Source: Bdellovibrionota bacterium (GTDB lineage: Bacteria > Bdellovibrionota > UBA1018 > CAUJDS01). From it: a DNA stretch of 45,258 nt. The stretch's first letter is position 1; every line of letters starts with the position of its first letter. Below the pieces are notes generated by a model, which saw nothing but the letters and a program-made list of their open reading frames with translations, ran no database searches and was not told the origin of the DNA. The translations under genes were made by a program, and so were the position numbers. The stretch is taken from assembly GCA_963169695.1 (NCBI GenBank), contig CAUJDS010000020.1, forward strand, positions 1 through 45,258. Direction: 5' to 3'. Shown here piece after piece: positions 15,427 through 23,997 of this stretch.

Positions 15427-16872
15427 CTAAAGCTTTAGCGTCACTAAATTGACGAGATTGTCAAAACCGCCATTGGAAAGAATAAGTAAAACATCTCCCA
15501 CCTTGAAATGCGAGAAAAGCTGCTGGAGCCGTGCCTCGCCGCTCGCTAGAACTTCTGCTTTCTTTCCAGAAGCAAGGAGATCTTGGACCAACTCCTCTGC
15601 AGAGAAAGAATCTTGCAGTGGACCTTTCCCTTGATCAAAGGGCTTCGCAATAAAAACCAGATCTGCCGAACCAAAGGCCTGAGCATAATCCCTTTGAAAG
15701 ACTTTTCTCCTGGAAGTCGCACTTCGAGGCTCAAAGGCTACCAGGAGTCTTCTTCCGGGATATTTTTCTTGAATCGCGCGAAGGGTTTCTCGAACGGCAG
15801 TCGGATGGTGAGCAAAGTCATCAATTACGGTCCTACCTTCTTTATCGGCACGGACTTCCTGGCGACGCTTTACTCCTTGAAATGCATTTAATCCCTTTTG
15901 AATATGAGAAAGGTCCAAACCGTGAAAAAATCCTACCGATACGCACGCTAGGGCGTTGAGCGCATTGTGTTGCCCGGGAGCACTCAAAGTCAACTCGAAG
16001 GGATCTTGCCCCCTTGGCTGAACCTCAAGTTGAAACCTCTCTCCCTTTTTTTCGTGACGCACCAAATGAAGATCACAACCAGCTTTTGTGCCATAGGATA
16101 GGCACTTTATTTCTCGCTGTGCCAGTGACCCCAGTTCCTTTTGTACAAGGTTCATAACTTCAGGATAGTCCGAACAGTAAGTCAGCGTTCCTCGAGGACG
16201 AATCCTCTGCAAAAGCCCCTGAAAAGCTATTCGGAGAGCGTCCATGTCAGGGTAAATATCCGCGTGATCATATTCTATGGAGGTCAGGATTACGTCATCG
16301 GGGAGGTAGTGATTGAATTTGGGAACTTTATCCCAATATACCGTGTCGTATTCGTCTCCTTCCAAAACAAAGGCCCCGCGCGGAGGGATGGAATTCAAAT
16401 GAAAGCTCTGTTCTAGACCTAAAACCGCTCCCCCAATGAAATAGGACAAGGGAAGGCTATTGCTCCGAAAAAGCGCAGTCAACATAGCGGATACCGTAGT
16501 CTTGCCATGAGTTCCGCAAGCCACAACATTTCGAGTGCCACTTAGAAAAAACGTCTCCATAAATTCTGGAAGTGAAGTCATGGGAAGACCCGCAGAAACA
16601 GCAGCTGCAGCCTCTGAATTATCACGCCGAATGACATTACCAATGACGACCAGATCTTCTGTAGTAAGGCCCGAGAGGTTCTCGGCGCGATACCCTTGAA
16701 AGATCGTGACACCAGCTTCTTTGAGACGATCACTCATCGGTGGATAGAGGACCTGATCCGAACCTGTGACCTTCACGCCCTTCTTATGAAGCAATATGGC
16801 AAATGCACCCATTAGAGTGCCACCTACGCCTACAATATGAATCCGCCCCAGCTCAGCCAATCCCTTTTTCAA
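15427..16872 (-). CDS. mpl: UDP-N-acetylmuramate:L-Ala-gamma-D-Glu-meso-DAP ligase
   Basis: Mpl recycles the murein tripeptide by joining L-Ala-gamma-D-Glu-meso-DAP to UDP-MurNAc in the cytoplasm. The N-terminus is the Mur-ligase Rossmann start IHIVGVGGTLMGAFA, with the Mpl-type GTLMG rather than the GIGMSG of MurC. The ATP loop is CGTHGKTT (119-126), then VLEGDEYDTVYWD and SIEYDHADIYPD, and the C-terminal DDFAHHPTAV, all Mpl hallmarks. Length (481) is normal. The start is TTG 16872, which has an AGAGGA site; no ATG is available upstream of the Rossmann motif. The NtrC-like gene follows 64 bases downstream on the same strand. Presence of Mpl implies meso-diaminopimelate-type peptidoglycan that is turned over and recycled. 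Confidence 0.95.
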   Translation of the reverse strand: MKKGLAELGRIHIVGVGGTLMGAFAILLHKKGVKVTGSDQVLYPPMSDRLKEAGVTIFQGYRAENLSGLTTEDLVVIGNVIRRDNSEAAAAVSAGLPMTSLPEFMETFFLSGTRNVVACGTHGKTTVSAMLTALFRSNSLPLSYFIGGAVLGLEQSFHLNSIPPRGAFVLEGDEYDTVYWDKVPKFNHYLPDDVILTSIEYDHADIYPDMDALRIAFQGLLQRIRPRGTLTYCSDYPEVMNLVQKELGSLAQREIKCLSYGTKAGCDLHLVRHEKKGERFQLEVQPRGQDPFELTLSAPGQHNALNALACVSVGFFHGLDLSHIQKGLNAFQGVKRRQEVRADKEGRTVIDDFAHHPTAVRETLRAIQEKYPGRRLLVAFEPRSATSRRKVFQRDYAQAFGSADLVFIAKPFDQGKGPLQDSFSAEELVQDLLASGKKAEVLASGEARLQQLFSHFKVGDVLLILSNGGFDNLVNLVTLKL

Positions 16873-17033
16873 CTTTTGCCAATCCTCTGACTAAAGAATA
16901 CTCAGCAATCCCGGTTTTGGCTAGCGCGTTACGGAAAAAGTGCCTCGCATTCTTACACAAAAAAAATTGCGAAATTTTCGAGAGCCCATCTCCGTTATTT
17001 ACTGTGTTTGCAATTTCCATTTAAATGACCTAG

Positions 17034-17753
17034 ATGGCCATCCATACAGATCAATCCTATAGAAGCATTTGGATCCTTGAACCTGAGACCGCTTCTCAGG
17101 ACGCTCTCAAATCCTGGTTAAAGGAGGCATGTCAAACGACATTCTTTACTTCCAGCATCGATTTCTTGACGCACCTCGATTCGGAAAAGTCGCCGCCCAA
17201 TCTCATTGTTGCGAACCTAAATCTACCCGAGGGCAATTTCTTCGAAGTCTTAAAACAGAACGAAACTTATCGAAACCTTCAGTTGCCCATTTTTTTGTCA
17301 GGCCCCCTCAATTCCATTGAGCAACTACGTGCTTCCCTAAATCAAGGCGCTATGGACTACTTGCTCAAACCTTATTTGCGAGCAGAAGTCGAAGCTCGAC
17401 TGATGCAGGGGCTTAGAATTCTTACTCCCTTTTCTGCCATCCCTTCCCTGCCAGAGGTTTCATTGGATCCTTTGGGATTGAGGGTACTATCGGGTGAGTC
17501 AATACCAGTGCAGCTCACTCCGAAAGAGTTTCATGTCTTCAGCTACCTCTATCGTGAAGGCGGAAAGAAACTAAAAAAAGAAGACATCGTCAGAGAAGTC
17601 TGGCATGGAGTCAAAGTCTGTCCGAAGACTCTCGATGTTCATCTTTTCAATCTTAGAAGAAAACTTTCCAAAACGTCTCTGAAGATCGAATACACTCCAC
17701 CCGATTATTTTACGCTTCACTTGAAAAAACCTGAAGATACGGCATCCAAATAA
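17034..17753 (+). CDS. OmpR-family regulator with non-canonical receiver
   Basis: A 239-residue protein with an N-terminal receiver-like domain and a C-terminal winged helix (about residues 140-235; PVQLTPKEFHVFSYLY, GGKKLKKEDIVREVW and TLDVHLFNLRRKL are the OmpR/PhoB signature). The receiver has WILEPE in place of the acidic pair and LIVANLNLPEG where the phosphoacceptor Asp would be; residue 61 is Asn. The switch Ser (FLSG) and Lys112 (YLLKPY) remain. It therefore probably acts without Asp phosphorylation, as known for some atypical OmpR regulators. No kinase gene is adjacent. It sits alone on the plus strand between mpl and the serine hydrolase gene, with 161 bases between its start and the mpl start, and its 3' end overlaps the serine hydrolase gene by 37 bases. 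Confidence 0.9.
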   Translation: MAIHTDQSYRSIWILEPETASQDALKSWLKEACQTTFFTSSIDFLTHLDSEKSPPNLIVANLNLPEGNFFEVLKQNETYRNLQLPIFLSGPLNSIEQLRASLNQGAMDYLLKPYLRAEVEARLMQGLRILTPFSAIPSLPEVSLDPLGLRVLSGESIPVQLTPKEFHVFSYLYREGGKKLKKEDIVREVWHGVKVCPKTLDVHLFNLRRKLSKTSLKIEYTPPDYFTLHLKKPEDTASK

Positions 17754-18838
17754 AGCGCGTCGTGTAGCAAGGGACGAAAATCTTTGATCTTCAAATTCTC
17801 TCGAGAAGGATGTACGCGATTCGCCAGAAGAGTGATCGCAAAGCCCTTTGCTAAATCAATCCAAAGTGAACAACCCGTAAATCCCAAATGCCCCACCGAC
17901 TTCTCTGAAAAAAATCTCCCAGAGGATGATTTCGGACTAGGGATATCCCATCCTAGGGTACGCCCACTTTGCTGCCATGGTGCCCACATAGCATGCAGAA
18001 TTTTGGTAGAAAGGTAGCCAGACCTAAGTTGCTGCAAATGTTTGAGGATGTCATCGGTCGTTGAGAAGGCGCCGGCATGGCCTCCGTAGCCACCCATTGC
18101 CCAAACATTGTCGTCATGTGACTGTCCCTGCAATACGGTTTTTCTCCATGGACAGTCTTCGGTAGCGGCAAATTCTTCTTGCTGAAGTGCAGATGGAGCC
18201 TGATCCGTTCGGAAAAAAAAAGTCGAATCCAATCCCATTTCTTGCCAGACGTACTTTCGCACCAACTCATCAAACGGCGCATTGAGAAGCACCTCTAAGG
18301 CAAAGCCCAGCATCATAAATCCCAGATCCGAATACAAACAACGCTTTCCTGGTTCTTCTTCTAAAGGAGTTGCTAGTACCCATTCCTTCATTTTGGACTG
18401 CCGCTCGGCAACAGAAAATCGATGCAATTCTGGCGTTCCAAAATCACGAATCATGAGTTCAAAAAAAGGCTTCCAAGCAGGGAGACCAGAAGTATGCGAC
18501 AAAAGGTGAGAAAATCGAAGGCGGCTGTCCGCCGAAGGTAGAAACTTTGCCACGGGCTCCTCCCACTTTACCCAACCGCGGTCCACGCAACGGGCAAAAA
18601 GGGAGGCGGTAGCAAGTACCTTGGTCAATGAAGCCACATCAAAGGGTGTTGAAGAAAGGAGAGGCTGTTCCGAGGGGTGAATCCTTCTTCTTCCCTCAAA
18701 AAAAGCAAAGCGATCCTCCGGAGCGGCAAGCGACCAGAAGCCTACTGAGATTGCAGATGCGACACCTTGCCGTATTCCACTTTGAATGACTTCAGATGTT
18801 CGAGGTAGGTCCGTTGAGGTAAGGTATTTGACTGGCAT
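17717..18838 (-). CDS. Beta-lactamase-fold serine hydrolase (penicillin-binding-protein-like)
   Basis: A 373-residue member of the class C beta-lactamase/DD-peptidase/esterase family. The nucleophile motif is SLTK (Ser70, Lys73), the second motif YSDLGF (Tyr169) corresponds to Y-S-N, and HLGFTG near the C-terminus is the third motif (H-x-G). LLSHTSGLP is another family landmark. No signal peptide is visible, so unless an upstream start is missed the enzyme is cytoplasmic. Substrates may be D-Ala peptides or esters; the sequence does not decide. It neighbours mpl, an FAD oxidoreductase and an L,D-transpeptidase-like gene, so a role in muropeptide turnover is possible. Its last 37 bases overlap the convergent OmpR-type gene. 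Confidence 0.88.
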   Translation of the reverse strand: MPVKYLTSTDLPRTSEVIQSGIRQGVASAISVGFWSLAAPEDRFAFFEGRRRIHPSEQPLLSSTPFDVASLTKVLATASLFARCVDRGWVKWEEPVAKFLPSADSRLRFSHLLSHTSGLPAWKPFFELMIRDFGTPELHRFSVAERQSKMKEWVLATPLEEEPGKRCLYSDLGFMMLGFALEVLLNAPFDELVRKYVWQEMGLDSTFFFRTDQAPSALQQEEFAATEDCPWRKTVLQGQSHDDNVWAMGGYGGHAGAFSTTDDILKHLQQLRSGYLSTKILHAMWAPWQQSGRTLGWDIPSPKSSSGRFFSEKSVGHLGFTGCSLWIDLAKGFAITLLANRVHPSRENLKIKDFRPLLHDALYLDAVSSGFFK

Positions 18839-18896
18839 AAGGCATGGGACAACACCACCGCCGCTAAATCAATAGAAAACGAAGGTAGCATTTTTC

Positions 18897-20141
18897 CTAG
18901 ATAATATTGGATTCACGAATAAGACGGCCCTGGTCAAACCGAGATGCATGAAGGGGGTCGAGATCCAGTGTCTGATAGGCACCAGTAACGATTTTTTCCG
19001 CTAAGCCTCTTCCTGCGGCAAAACTCTGCATAGCTCCGTGTCCCGAGAAGGAATGAGACTCAAAGACCCTTTTGGCTGGCACGTTTCCAGCGGGGTCCTC
19101 TACGGTACCTACTATCCCACAGTCATCAGGTGAAACTTCATAGAGACCTGCCCAACCCGTTAAGTGCTTAAGGCGTTCAAACTTACTCGACCGCTCGTAT
19201 AGAGCGGGCCACAAATACTCAGTAAAAAAGCTCTCACCATCGTACTGAAAGTTCCTACCTTCGGGTTCACCCGCATTGGCAAACCCAGCTAGTCCATTGG
19301 TCGCTTCGGGATGAAAATACACCCCCGAAGCGTCGACAATCATTCCATACGGCCTTAGGTCCAAATCTCGGCAATCAAAGACACTGATTTGCCTTCGCAC
19401 GGGCTTCGATGGGCACGGGTATCCCAATCCTTTTGCAACTTCTGGGGCCCAAGCTCCGGCGCAATTTACCACTTGATCGGCCTCGAAGATCACCTCTCGC
19501 GATGCACCCGATCCGCTCCCGGCATCTGTAAGAAGGTGCTTCTTAAACTCCGAGTCCTGATAAATCTCTGCATCCCAGTACTGATCAAAAACAAGATTTG
19601 CCTTACCACCGTCATAGGAAGCACGTTTAAACCAAACACGATCAACGAATTCTACTCCCAGACTGCGTGCGCGCTCTCTATAGTGATTCTTGAGGCGATT
19701 GGGATTGATCAGTCCATCCCGTTTTCCAAAAATGGCTCCCGCTAAGTCATCTGTTTTATCCAAAAAAGGGCGACGCTTGATGAGTTCAGGCACGTCCCAT
19801 GCTTCCACATCCCAGCCCAATGCTATTTGTCGCTCTCTTGAAGCAAGGGCCCCTTCCCACTTTGAGGGCGGATATAGCCATAGATAGCCGCAAGGGTGAT
19901 ATCCTACCTCACTCGCAACCGACTCATAGTAGAGGATTGAATCTCGCGAAATTTCTATATTCAATGGGTGATTCCAAGTCGCTCGGACTCCGCCTGCGTT
20001 CAGCTCTGAACTACTCCACTGACCTTCAAGGTCGAAGTCCAAAACAAAAATATTGCGTACACCTTTTTCGGCTAGGTGCATTGCCGTCGCGCTCCCAAGC
20101 ACTCCGGCTCCAATAATAAGGATGTCTGCTTTTCTCTTCAT
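18897..20141 (-). CDS. FAD-dependent oxidoreductase (DAO family, FOXRED1-like)
   Basis: A 414-residue flavoprotein from ATG 20141. The FAD-binding Rossmann motif is ADILIIGAGVLGSATAMHLA (GxGxxG at 11-16) and the C-terminal second FAD segment is HSFSGHGAMQSFAAGRGLAEKI; GWAGLYEVSPDDCGIVG precedes it, as in sarcosine/D-amino-acid-oxidase-type enzymes and FOXRED1. A longer frame reaches 20210 but would overlap the upstream gene; the ATG starts 4 bases after its stop. The family oxidises the C-N bond of amino acids or N-methyl glycine derivatives. The exact substrate is not visible. It follows an L,D-transpeptidase-like gene and precedes a beta-lactamase-fold gene, which raises, but does not establish, the idea of oxidising amino acids released from the cell wall. 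Confidence 0.88.
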   Translation of the reverse strand: MKRKADILIIGAGVLGSATAMHLAEKGVRNIFVLDFDLEGQWSSSELNAGGVRATWNHPLNIEISRDSILYYESVASEVGYHPCGYLWLYPPSKWEGALASRERQIALGWDVEAWDVPELIKRRPFLDKTDDLAGAIFGKRDGLINPNRLKNHYRERARSLGVEFVDRVWFKRASYDGGKANLVFDQYWDAEIYQDSEFKKHLLTDAGSGSGASREVIFEADQVVNCAGAWAPEVAKGLGYPCPSKPVRRQISVFDCRDLDLRPYGMIVDASGVYFHPEATNGLAGFANAGEPEGRNFQYDGESFFTEYLWPALYERSSKFERLKHLTGWAGLYEVSPDDCGIVGTVEDPAGNVPAKRVFESHSFSGHGAMQSFAAGRGLAEKIVTGAYQTLDLDPLHASRFDQGRLIRESNII

Positions 20142-20145
20142 GGTC

Positions 20146-21015
20146 TTACCAAGTTTGCGGCGTATATCGCTCGGCAATGATCCGCGGCTCACCCTTTTCT
20201 TCAGCCACAACTAATACCTTTGTTCCACGAGATTTAAATCCTGGGGCGCCACCTCGGAGTATGGACTCATAATTTTGAGTAAACTGGATAATCGCGTATT
20301 TGGGATGCCGATAGAAGTGAACATTTTCGGGCTGAACCTTAATAGACTGATACTTCTTATTGAGATTGCCTTTATAGTCACGCCATTGATCCTTGTTTTT
20401 TCCATCTGCGTGAAAATCCGTATGATACCCGCCAATGTATACATCTAGGTTTCGATCTTCCCAGCCCTTGATCCAGTTCTTAAAAAATTGAACGGTAGCT
20501 CCGTCCGACTCGGGCTTAAGAAAAGTATCCGTCAATTCAGCAAAAACCAAAATCGGAGTCAGTCCCAAGTGAATATAAGGCTTAATCTTAGCGATTTCTT
20601 CGTTGCGAACGACAATGCATCCTTGGCTATCGTAATTCTTTTTCAAACGATCTGGTTCGTTGGTGGCGTGCAACATGATGTCAAATCCTGTTCGACCAGC
20701 CAGCGTGTCAAACTCGTTTGGGTAATTCATATGAAACGCCATCGCCCCGAACTTCGGCTTTAAATGAGGCGGCGTCAGGAAATTATTAAAGAAATAAACC
20801 CCCTCAGGAGTTTTGAGGTCACCTTCTTCTTCCTTATCGCCAATAACGGAACCCATCGTGACGTGGTAGGTTTCGAGAATTTTATATTCTGGGACAGCAT
20901 ATTCAGCCACTCGAAGGGTATTGGTCTTTTTATCGACTAAAATTGCCGTAGGCGTACTCGCCCAAGCCAAACTCTGAAAGAGGACCAGGCCCAATGCCAA
21001 TCGAAGGCTATTCAA
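20146..21015 (-). CDS. L,D-transpeptidase-fold (YkuD) protein, YafK/DpaA/Csd6-like
   Basis: An exported YkuD-domain protein. The catalytic region is IMLHATNEP through SQGCIVVRN, with His and Cys (H116, C133 counted from TTG 21015) in the H-x(16)-C arrangement of L,D-transpeptidases. After the catalytic domain a roughly 130-residue segment (FFKNWIKGWEDRNLDVYI, YKGNLNKKYQ, KVLVVAEEKGEPRIIAERY) fits an NTF2-like domain, as in E. coli YafK/DpaA and Helicobacter Csd6, which cleave or trim peptidoglycan rather than crosslink it. The frame extends to TTG 21075, inside the GT2 gene, but TTG 21015 gives a conventional signal peptide ending SLAWAS; neither has a strong ribosome binding site. It lies between a GT2 gene and the FAD oxidoreductase in an apparent ssb-led operon. 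Confidence 0.85.
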   Translation of the reverse strand: MNSLRLALGLVLFQSLAWASTPTAILVDKKTNTLRVAEYAVPEYKILETYHVTMGSVIGDKEEEGDLKTPEGVYFFNNFLTPPHLKPKFGAMAFHMNYPNEFDTLAGRTGFDIMLHATNEPDRLKKNYDSQGCIVVRNEEIAKIKPYIHLGLTPILVFAELTDTFLKPESDGATVQFFKNWIKGWEDRNLDVYIGGYHTDFHADGKNKDQWRDYKGNLNKKYQSIKVQPENVHFYRHPKYAIIQFTQNYESILRGGAPGFKSRGTKVLVVAEEKGEPRIIAERYTPQTW

Positions 21016-21025
21016 AAAAAAATGC

Positions 21026-21727
21026 TTAGGATCCAAATCGGAAACTCCAAACCTTACGCAATGCTTCGAAAACAATTCCCTGACTCATTTTAGATTTTCC
21101 AACTTTTCGATCCTCAAAAATAATGGGAAATTCAAAATATCGAAACCCTTTTTTAAAAGCTCGGTATTTCAGTTCAATCTGAAAAGAATAGCCATCCGAA
21201 CGAAGGGACTTCAAGTCAATGGCCTCTAGCACTTCTCTGCGCCAACTATTAAATCCACCCGTAAAATCACGAAGGGGCGCTCCCAAAATCAGTCGAGAGT
21301 AGAAGCTCCCACCTCGGCTGATGATTTTTCGCATCAGTCCCCAATTCACAGTTCCACCACCGCGCACATAGCGTGATCCAATGACGAAATCAAAATTCCT
21401 GAGGTGCTCCAAGTGTTGGACGAGATAGGAAGGTCGATGTGAAAAATCAGCGTCCATTTCGATACAAGCATCGTAATCGCGTTGCAGGGCCCATTCGAAT
21501 CCGCAAACATAAGCGGTTCCTAATCCCATCTTTCCCGCTCGATGAAGACAATGGAGACGCGGCTGAGATCGAATCATCTCATCTACTAATTTACCGGTTC
21601 CATCGGGTGAGCCATCATCGACTATAAGAAGGTCCACTGTAGGGGGCGTGCTAGCGAGCACCTGCTCTACAAAGGATTCAATATTCTCAGCTTCGTTATA
21701 GGTGGGAGTAATAATGAGACTCTTCAT
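21026..21727 (-). CDS. Polyprenol-phosphate mannose/glucose synthase-like GT2 glycosyltransferase
   Basis: A 233-residue soluble GT-A fold enzyme close to Dpm1/polyprenol monophosphomannose synthases. Motifs: IITPTYNEAENIE at the N-terminus, LLIVDDGSPDGTG, the metal-binding D-A-D at 92-94 (EMDADFSH), GSRYVRGG and DFTGGFNSWRREVL, all characteristic of this subfamily. There is no C-terminal membrane domain, so it resembles the catalytic-only type that transfers a sugar from a nucleotide donor to a lipid phosphate at the inner face of the membrane. The ATG at 21727 has an AGGAAT site and lies 6 bases after the ssb stop. A GT87-type membrane protein at 40039 could use a polyprenol-linked sugar, but the two genes are far apart and that link is speculative. 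Confidence 0.93.
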   Translation of the reverse strand: MKSLIITPTYNEAENIESFVEQVLASTPPTVDLLIVDDGSPDGTGKLVDEMIRSQPRLHCLHRAGKMGLGTAYVCGFEWALQRDYDACIEMDADFSHRPSYLVQHLEHLRNFDFVIGSRYVRGGGTVNWGLMRKIISRGGSFYSRLILGAPLRDFTGGFNSWRREVLEAIDLKSLRSDGYSFQIELKYRAFKKGFRYFEFPIIFEDRKVGKSKMSQGIVFEALRKVWSFRFGS

Positions 21728-21733
21728 GAATTC

Positions 21734-22213
21734 CTAAAAGGGAATATCGTCTTCAGTAAATCGGGGCTCTTCTACCGAACCCACCCCAGGAGATGATGAG
21801 GAAGACAACGGACCTGCTGGTGCTGATTCAAATGCGTCCGATCCAGACGAAGGAGCTCCTTCGTAGGCATCCGAGCGTGAAGCATTTCCAGATCCAAGGA
21901 ACTGAACATTCTGTGCCACGACTTCGGTGGTATAACGTTTATTCCCGGCCTGGTCTTGCCACTGCCGAGTTTGAAGTCGGCCTTCTACATAAACCTGTCG
22001 CCCTTTTTTAAGGTATTGCGCACAATTCTCAGCTTGCTTGCCCCAAACAACAACGCGATGCCATTCGGTTCGCTCTTGCTTTTGGCCACTCTTATCCAGC
22101 CAATTCTCCGAGGTAGCAATATTGATCGTGGCAACTCCTGCTCCGCCCTGCGTGTAGCGAATCTCAGGATCTTGCCCCAGCCGTCCAACAATAATTACTT
22201 TATTTACTGACAT
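21734..22213 (-). CDS. ssb: Single-stranded DNA-binding protein
   Basis: A 159-residue SSB. The OB fold occupies residues 1-110: [53 protein letters not shown] and a [14 protein letters not shown] end. A low-complexity Ser/Gly/Pro linker ([10 protein letters not shown]) leads to the acidic tip FTEDDIPF, the conserved site that recruits replication and repair proteins. The length is normal. It starts at ATG 22213 and is followed 6 bases later by a GT2 gene, so it heads a mixed operon. A perfect 7-base inverted repeat lies 8 bases upstream of the ATG. Confidence 0.96.
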   Translation of the reverse strand: MSVNKVIIVGRLGQDPEIRYTQGGAGVATINIATSENWLDKSGQKQERTEWHRVVVWGKQAENCAQYLKKGRQVYVEGRLQTRQWQDQAGNKRYTTEVVAQNVQFLGSGNASRSDAYEGAPSSGSDAFESAPAGPLSSSSSPGVGSVEEPRFTEDDIPF

Positions 22214-22221
22214 ACGCGCAC

Positions 22222-22238
22222 GAAAGTAGCTTTCGTAT
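22222..22238. promoter_or_regulatory. Inverted repeat upstream of ssb
   Basis: ACGAAAG and CTTTCGT form perfect 7-base arms around a 3-base centre, beginning 8 bases before the ssb start codon on its 5' side. This is a plausible operator or a short leader hairpin. It does not match the TTAC-N3-GTAA LexA box described for Bdellovibrio. No partner protein can be named. Confidence 0.3.
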
Positions 22239-22308
22239 CAGAAGTCTGTCAAGCAGCCATCGACCCCTTCTGAAAATAACGCTGCGCACGCAGGCCGAAT
22301 TCACAACA

Positions 22309-22758
22309 CTATGCGTGAGAGGCAGGCTCTTCCTGCGCAGATTCTGAATCCACCTCAGGCTCGGGATCTCCAGGATACGGATGACCCATCTCATCAAATT
22401 TTGCACGCCAAAATCGCTCGATTTCATCTCGAGCACGCTGCGTGTCATTAAGGTACAAGTAGGGATCAAATCCGCAGTGTGGGCAACTGAGTTGCGCCCT
22501 GGCCAATACTCGATATCCCCCTTCAAAGAGAACCCAAACGGGCAGAAAAGAGAACATCCCTTTCCACTGCAACCAATCCCAAGCCGCAAGGGTAACCATT
22601 GCCGCTACCAACGTAACCTGGATCACTCGCAAGGGTGTTTCAGGGCGAGGCCGCAATCGCACGCGCCGAGATGCTTTGCACTGAGGGCAGTAGAAGTGCC
22701 AAAGAGGCTTTGAAGGTCGCCAAGCAGACTTTTCTGTAACCGTGTCGATGGTGTTCAT
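22309..22758 (-). CDS. Membrane protein with paired zinc-ribbon cysteines
   Basis: A 149-residue protein with CPQCKASRRVRLRP near the N-terminus and CPHCGFDPYLYLN after the membrane region. The two C-x-x-C pairs are on either side of a hydrophobic stretch (VIQVTLVAAMVTLAAWDWL and MFSFLPVWVLFEG, about residues 45-80). The pairs could come together as one zinc ribbon at the cytoplasmic face. The last 40 residues are acidic and probably disordered. No catalytic motif is seen and I do not recognise a named family. It is followed by ssb after 95 bases and preceded by the outer-membrane barrel gene after 76 bases, all on the same strand. The codon pattern and charge distribution support a real gene rather than the overlapping frames. 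Confidence 0.75.
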   Translation of the reverse strand: MNTIDTVTEKSAWRPSKPLWHFYCPQCKASRRVRLRPRPETPLRVIQVTLVAAMVTLAAWDWLQWKGMFSFLPVWVLFEGGYRVLARAQLSCPHCGFDPYLYLNDTQRARDEIERFWRAKFDEMGHPYPGDPEPEVDSESAQEEPASHA

Positions 22759-22834
22759 CCTTGAACCTTTCGAAATTTATTTTAACAACAAACCCTAACC
22801 TTGTCCTGCGTCGAGTTTTTGACGGATAAAAGCG

Positions 22835-23923
22835 CTAGAACTGATAGCCCACCCCAATGAGAGTTGAAGAACTTCCAACCGTTCCGGTCGTCAAAACAAA
22901 ATCCAGTTTAGATATTCCTAGGCTAACCAAGGCACGACTTCCGGAGCGAAAACGGTAGTAATAGGTCGCCCCAAAAAATAAGTTGCGATCGCCAAGACCG
23001 AGGCCAAAAACCGGAGCGTACCGCGCATGAACTGCGAGCGAATGTTTGTCACTCAAAGAGTACCGAAACTCAGTATCCAACGAATAAGAGAGCAATCCCT
23101 TAAATCCAAAGCTCGTCCCCGTCGTCCCTGCAATCGTCGTCGTACTCGATCCCGTGGAATTGATAAACCCGAGCCCGGGTCCAGCGACCCACTGCCACTT
23201 GGTACTTTCCGCTATTCGATAGCCGAGATACCCCCATAACTCTAAGAAACTTACACTATAGGTAGCTGGAGAACTGCTAACCGAGAAAACGTCATAGTCG
23301 GCACTGGTCCAAAGCTCCAATTTTTTAAAAATATGCCACCAAAACTCGACAGACGGACGAATCAAAAATCCCGAAAAATTCGAGACATTGGTTTCGGTAT
23401 AGGAAAGCAAGTGTGCCTTTGCCGCCACGGACAACCGCATTTTTTTCTCGCCGGAGGAAGTCGTTACTTCCTCACGACTCTCTTCCCTCGTAGATTGCTG
23501 CGCTTCCTTTTTCTTTTTAGTCGCAGCCTGTGGAGGTCTTCCACCACTCTGCCAATGCAGTACTAACTTTTCTCGCTCACGTGCTTTCTGAGGTCCAATT
23601 GCCAGGACGACAAACTCCTGATTCTTTTTTTGAATAATAATTGGAATTTCAAAAGTCGATTTCCCTTTGGAAGGATTGGCGAGGAGCTTTTTATTCGCAC
23701 CCAATTTCCATCCACTTCGAGTGTAAGTTCCACGCAGCCGAACCGTTCGAACTTTTTTTCCATTCGATTGGGTCACTTCAACTGAAAGAGGACCACCTGA
23801 TATCTCTAGTCCTTGAATGGAAGACTCGCGCTCAACAGAGACCGACTCAGATCCATTGGCGGCACCCATCATCCCGAAAAGTACAAGAACAAGTCCAGAA
23901 GCTTTGCGAAAAATACTACTCAC
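22835..23923 (-). CDS. Exported outer-membrane beta-barrel-like protein
   Basis: A 362-residue protein with a signal peptide (VLVLFGMMGAANGSE). Residues 40-125 are a beta-rich domain with TVRLRGTYTRSGWKLG; residues 130-160 form a basic/acidic linker (KKKKEAQQSTREESREE). From about 165 to the end, alternating aromatic and polar residues with Gly (LELWTSADYDVF, YLGYRIAE, GPGLGFINS, FGATYYYRF, TLIGVGYQF) form a likely 8- to 10-strand barrel, ending in Phe as BAM substrates usually do. No family name can be assigned. It lies 74 bases downstream of sppA on the same strand, at the end of the large envelope gene block. Confidence 0.8.
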   Translation of the reverse strand: MSSIFRKASGLVLVLFGMMGAANGSESVSVERESSIQGLEISGGPLSVEVTQSNGKKVRTVRLRGTYTRSGWKLGANKKLLANPSKGKSTFEIPIIIQKKNQEFVVLAIGPQKAREREKLVLHWQSGGRPPQAATKKKKEAQQSTREESREEVTTSSGEKKMRLSVAAKAHLLSYTETNVSNFSGFLIRPSVEFWWHIFKKLELWTSADYDVFSVSSSPATYSVSFLELWGYLGYRIAESTKWQWVAGPGLGFINSTGSSTTTIAGTTGTSFGFKGLLSYSLDTEFRYSLSDKHSLAVHARYAPVFGLGLGDRNLFFGATYYYRFRSGSRALVSLGISKLDFVLTTGTVGSSSTLIGVGYQF

Positions 23924-23997
23924 GCCTCACCCCATCCATTACCGACATTGTCTCTAAGGTTGCGAGGAGAGTAAAGAAGAAGGTCTACCAGGGAGCT

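Noticed and set aside
22222-22238. LexA box upstream of ssb
   Set aside because: The repeat ACGAAAG/CTTTCGT does not fit TTAC-N3-GTAA; kept only as an unassigned inverted repeat.
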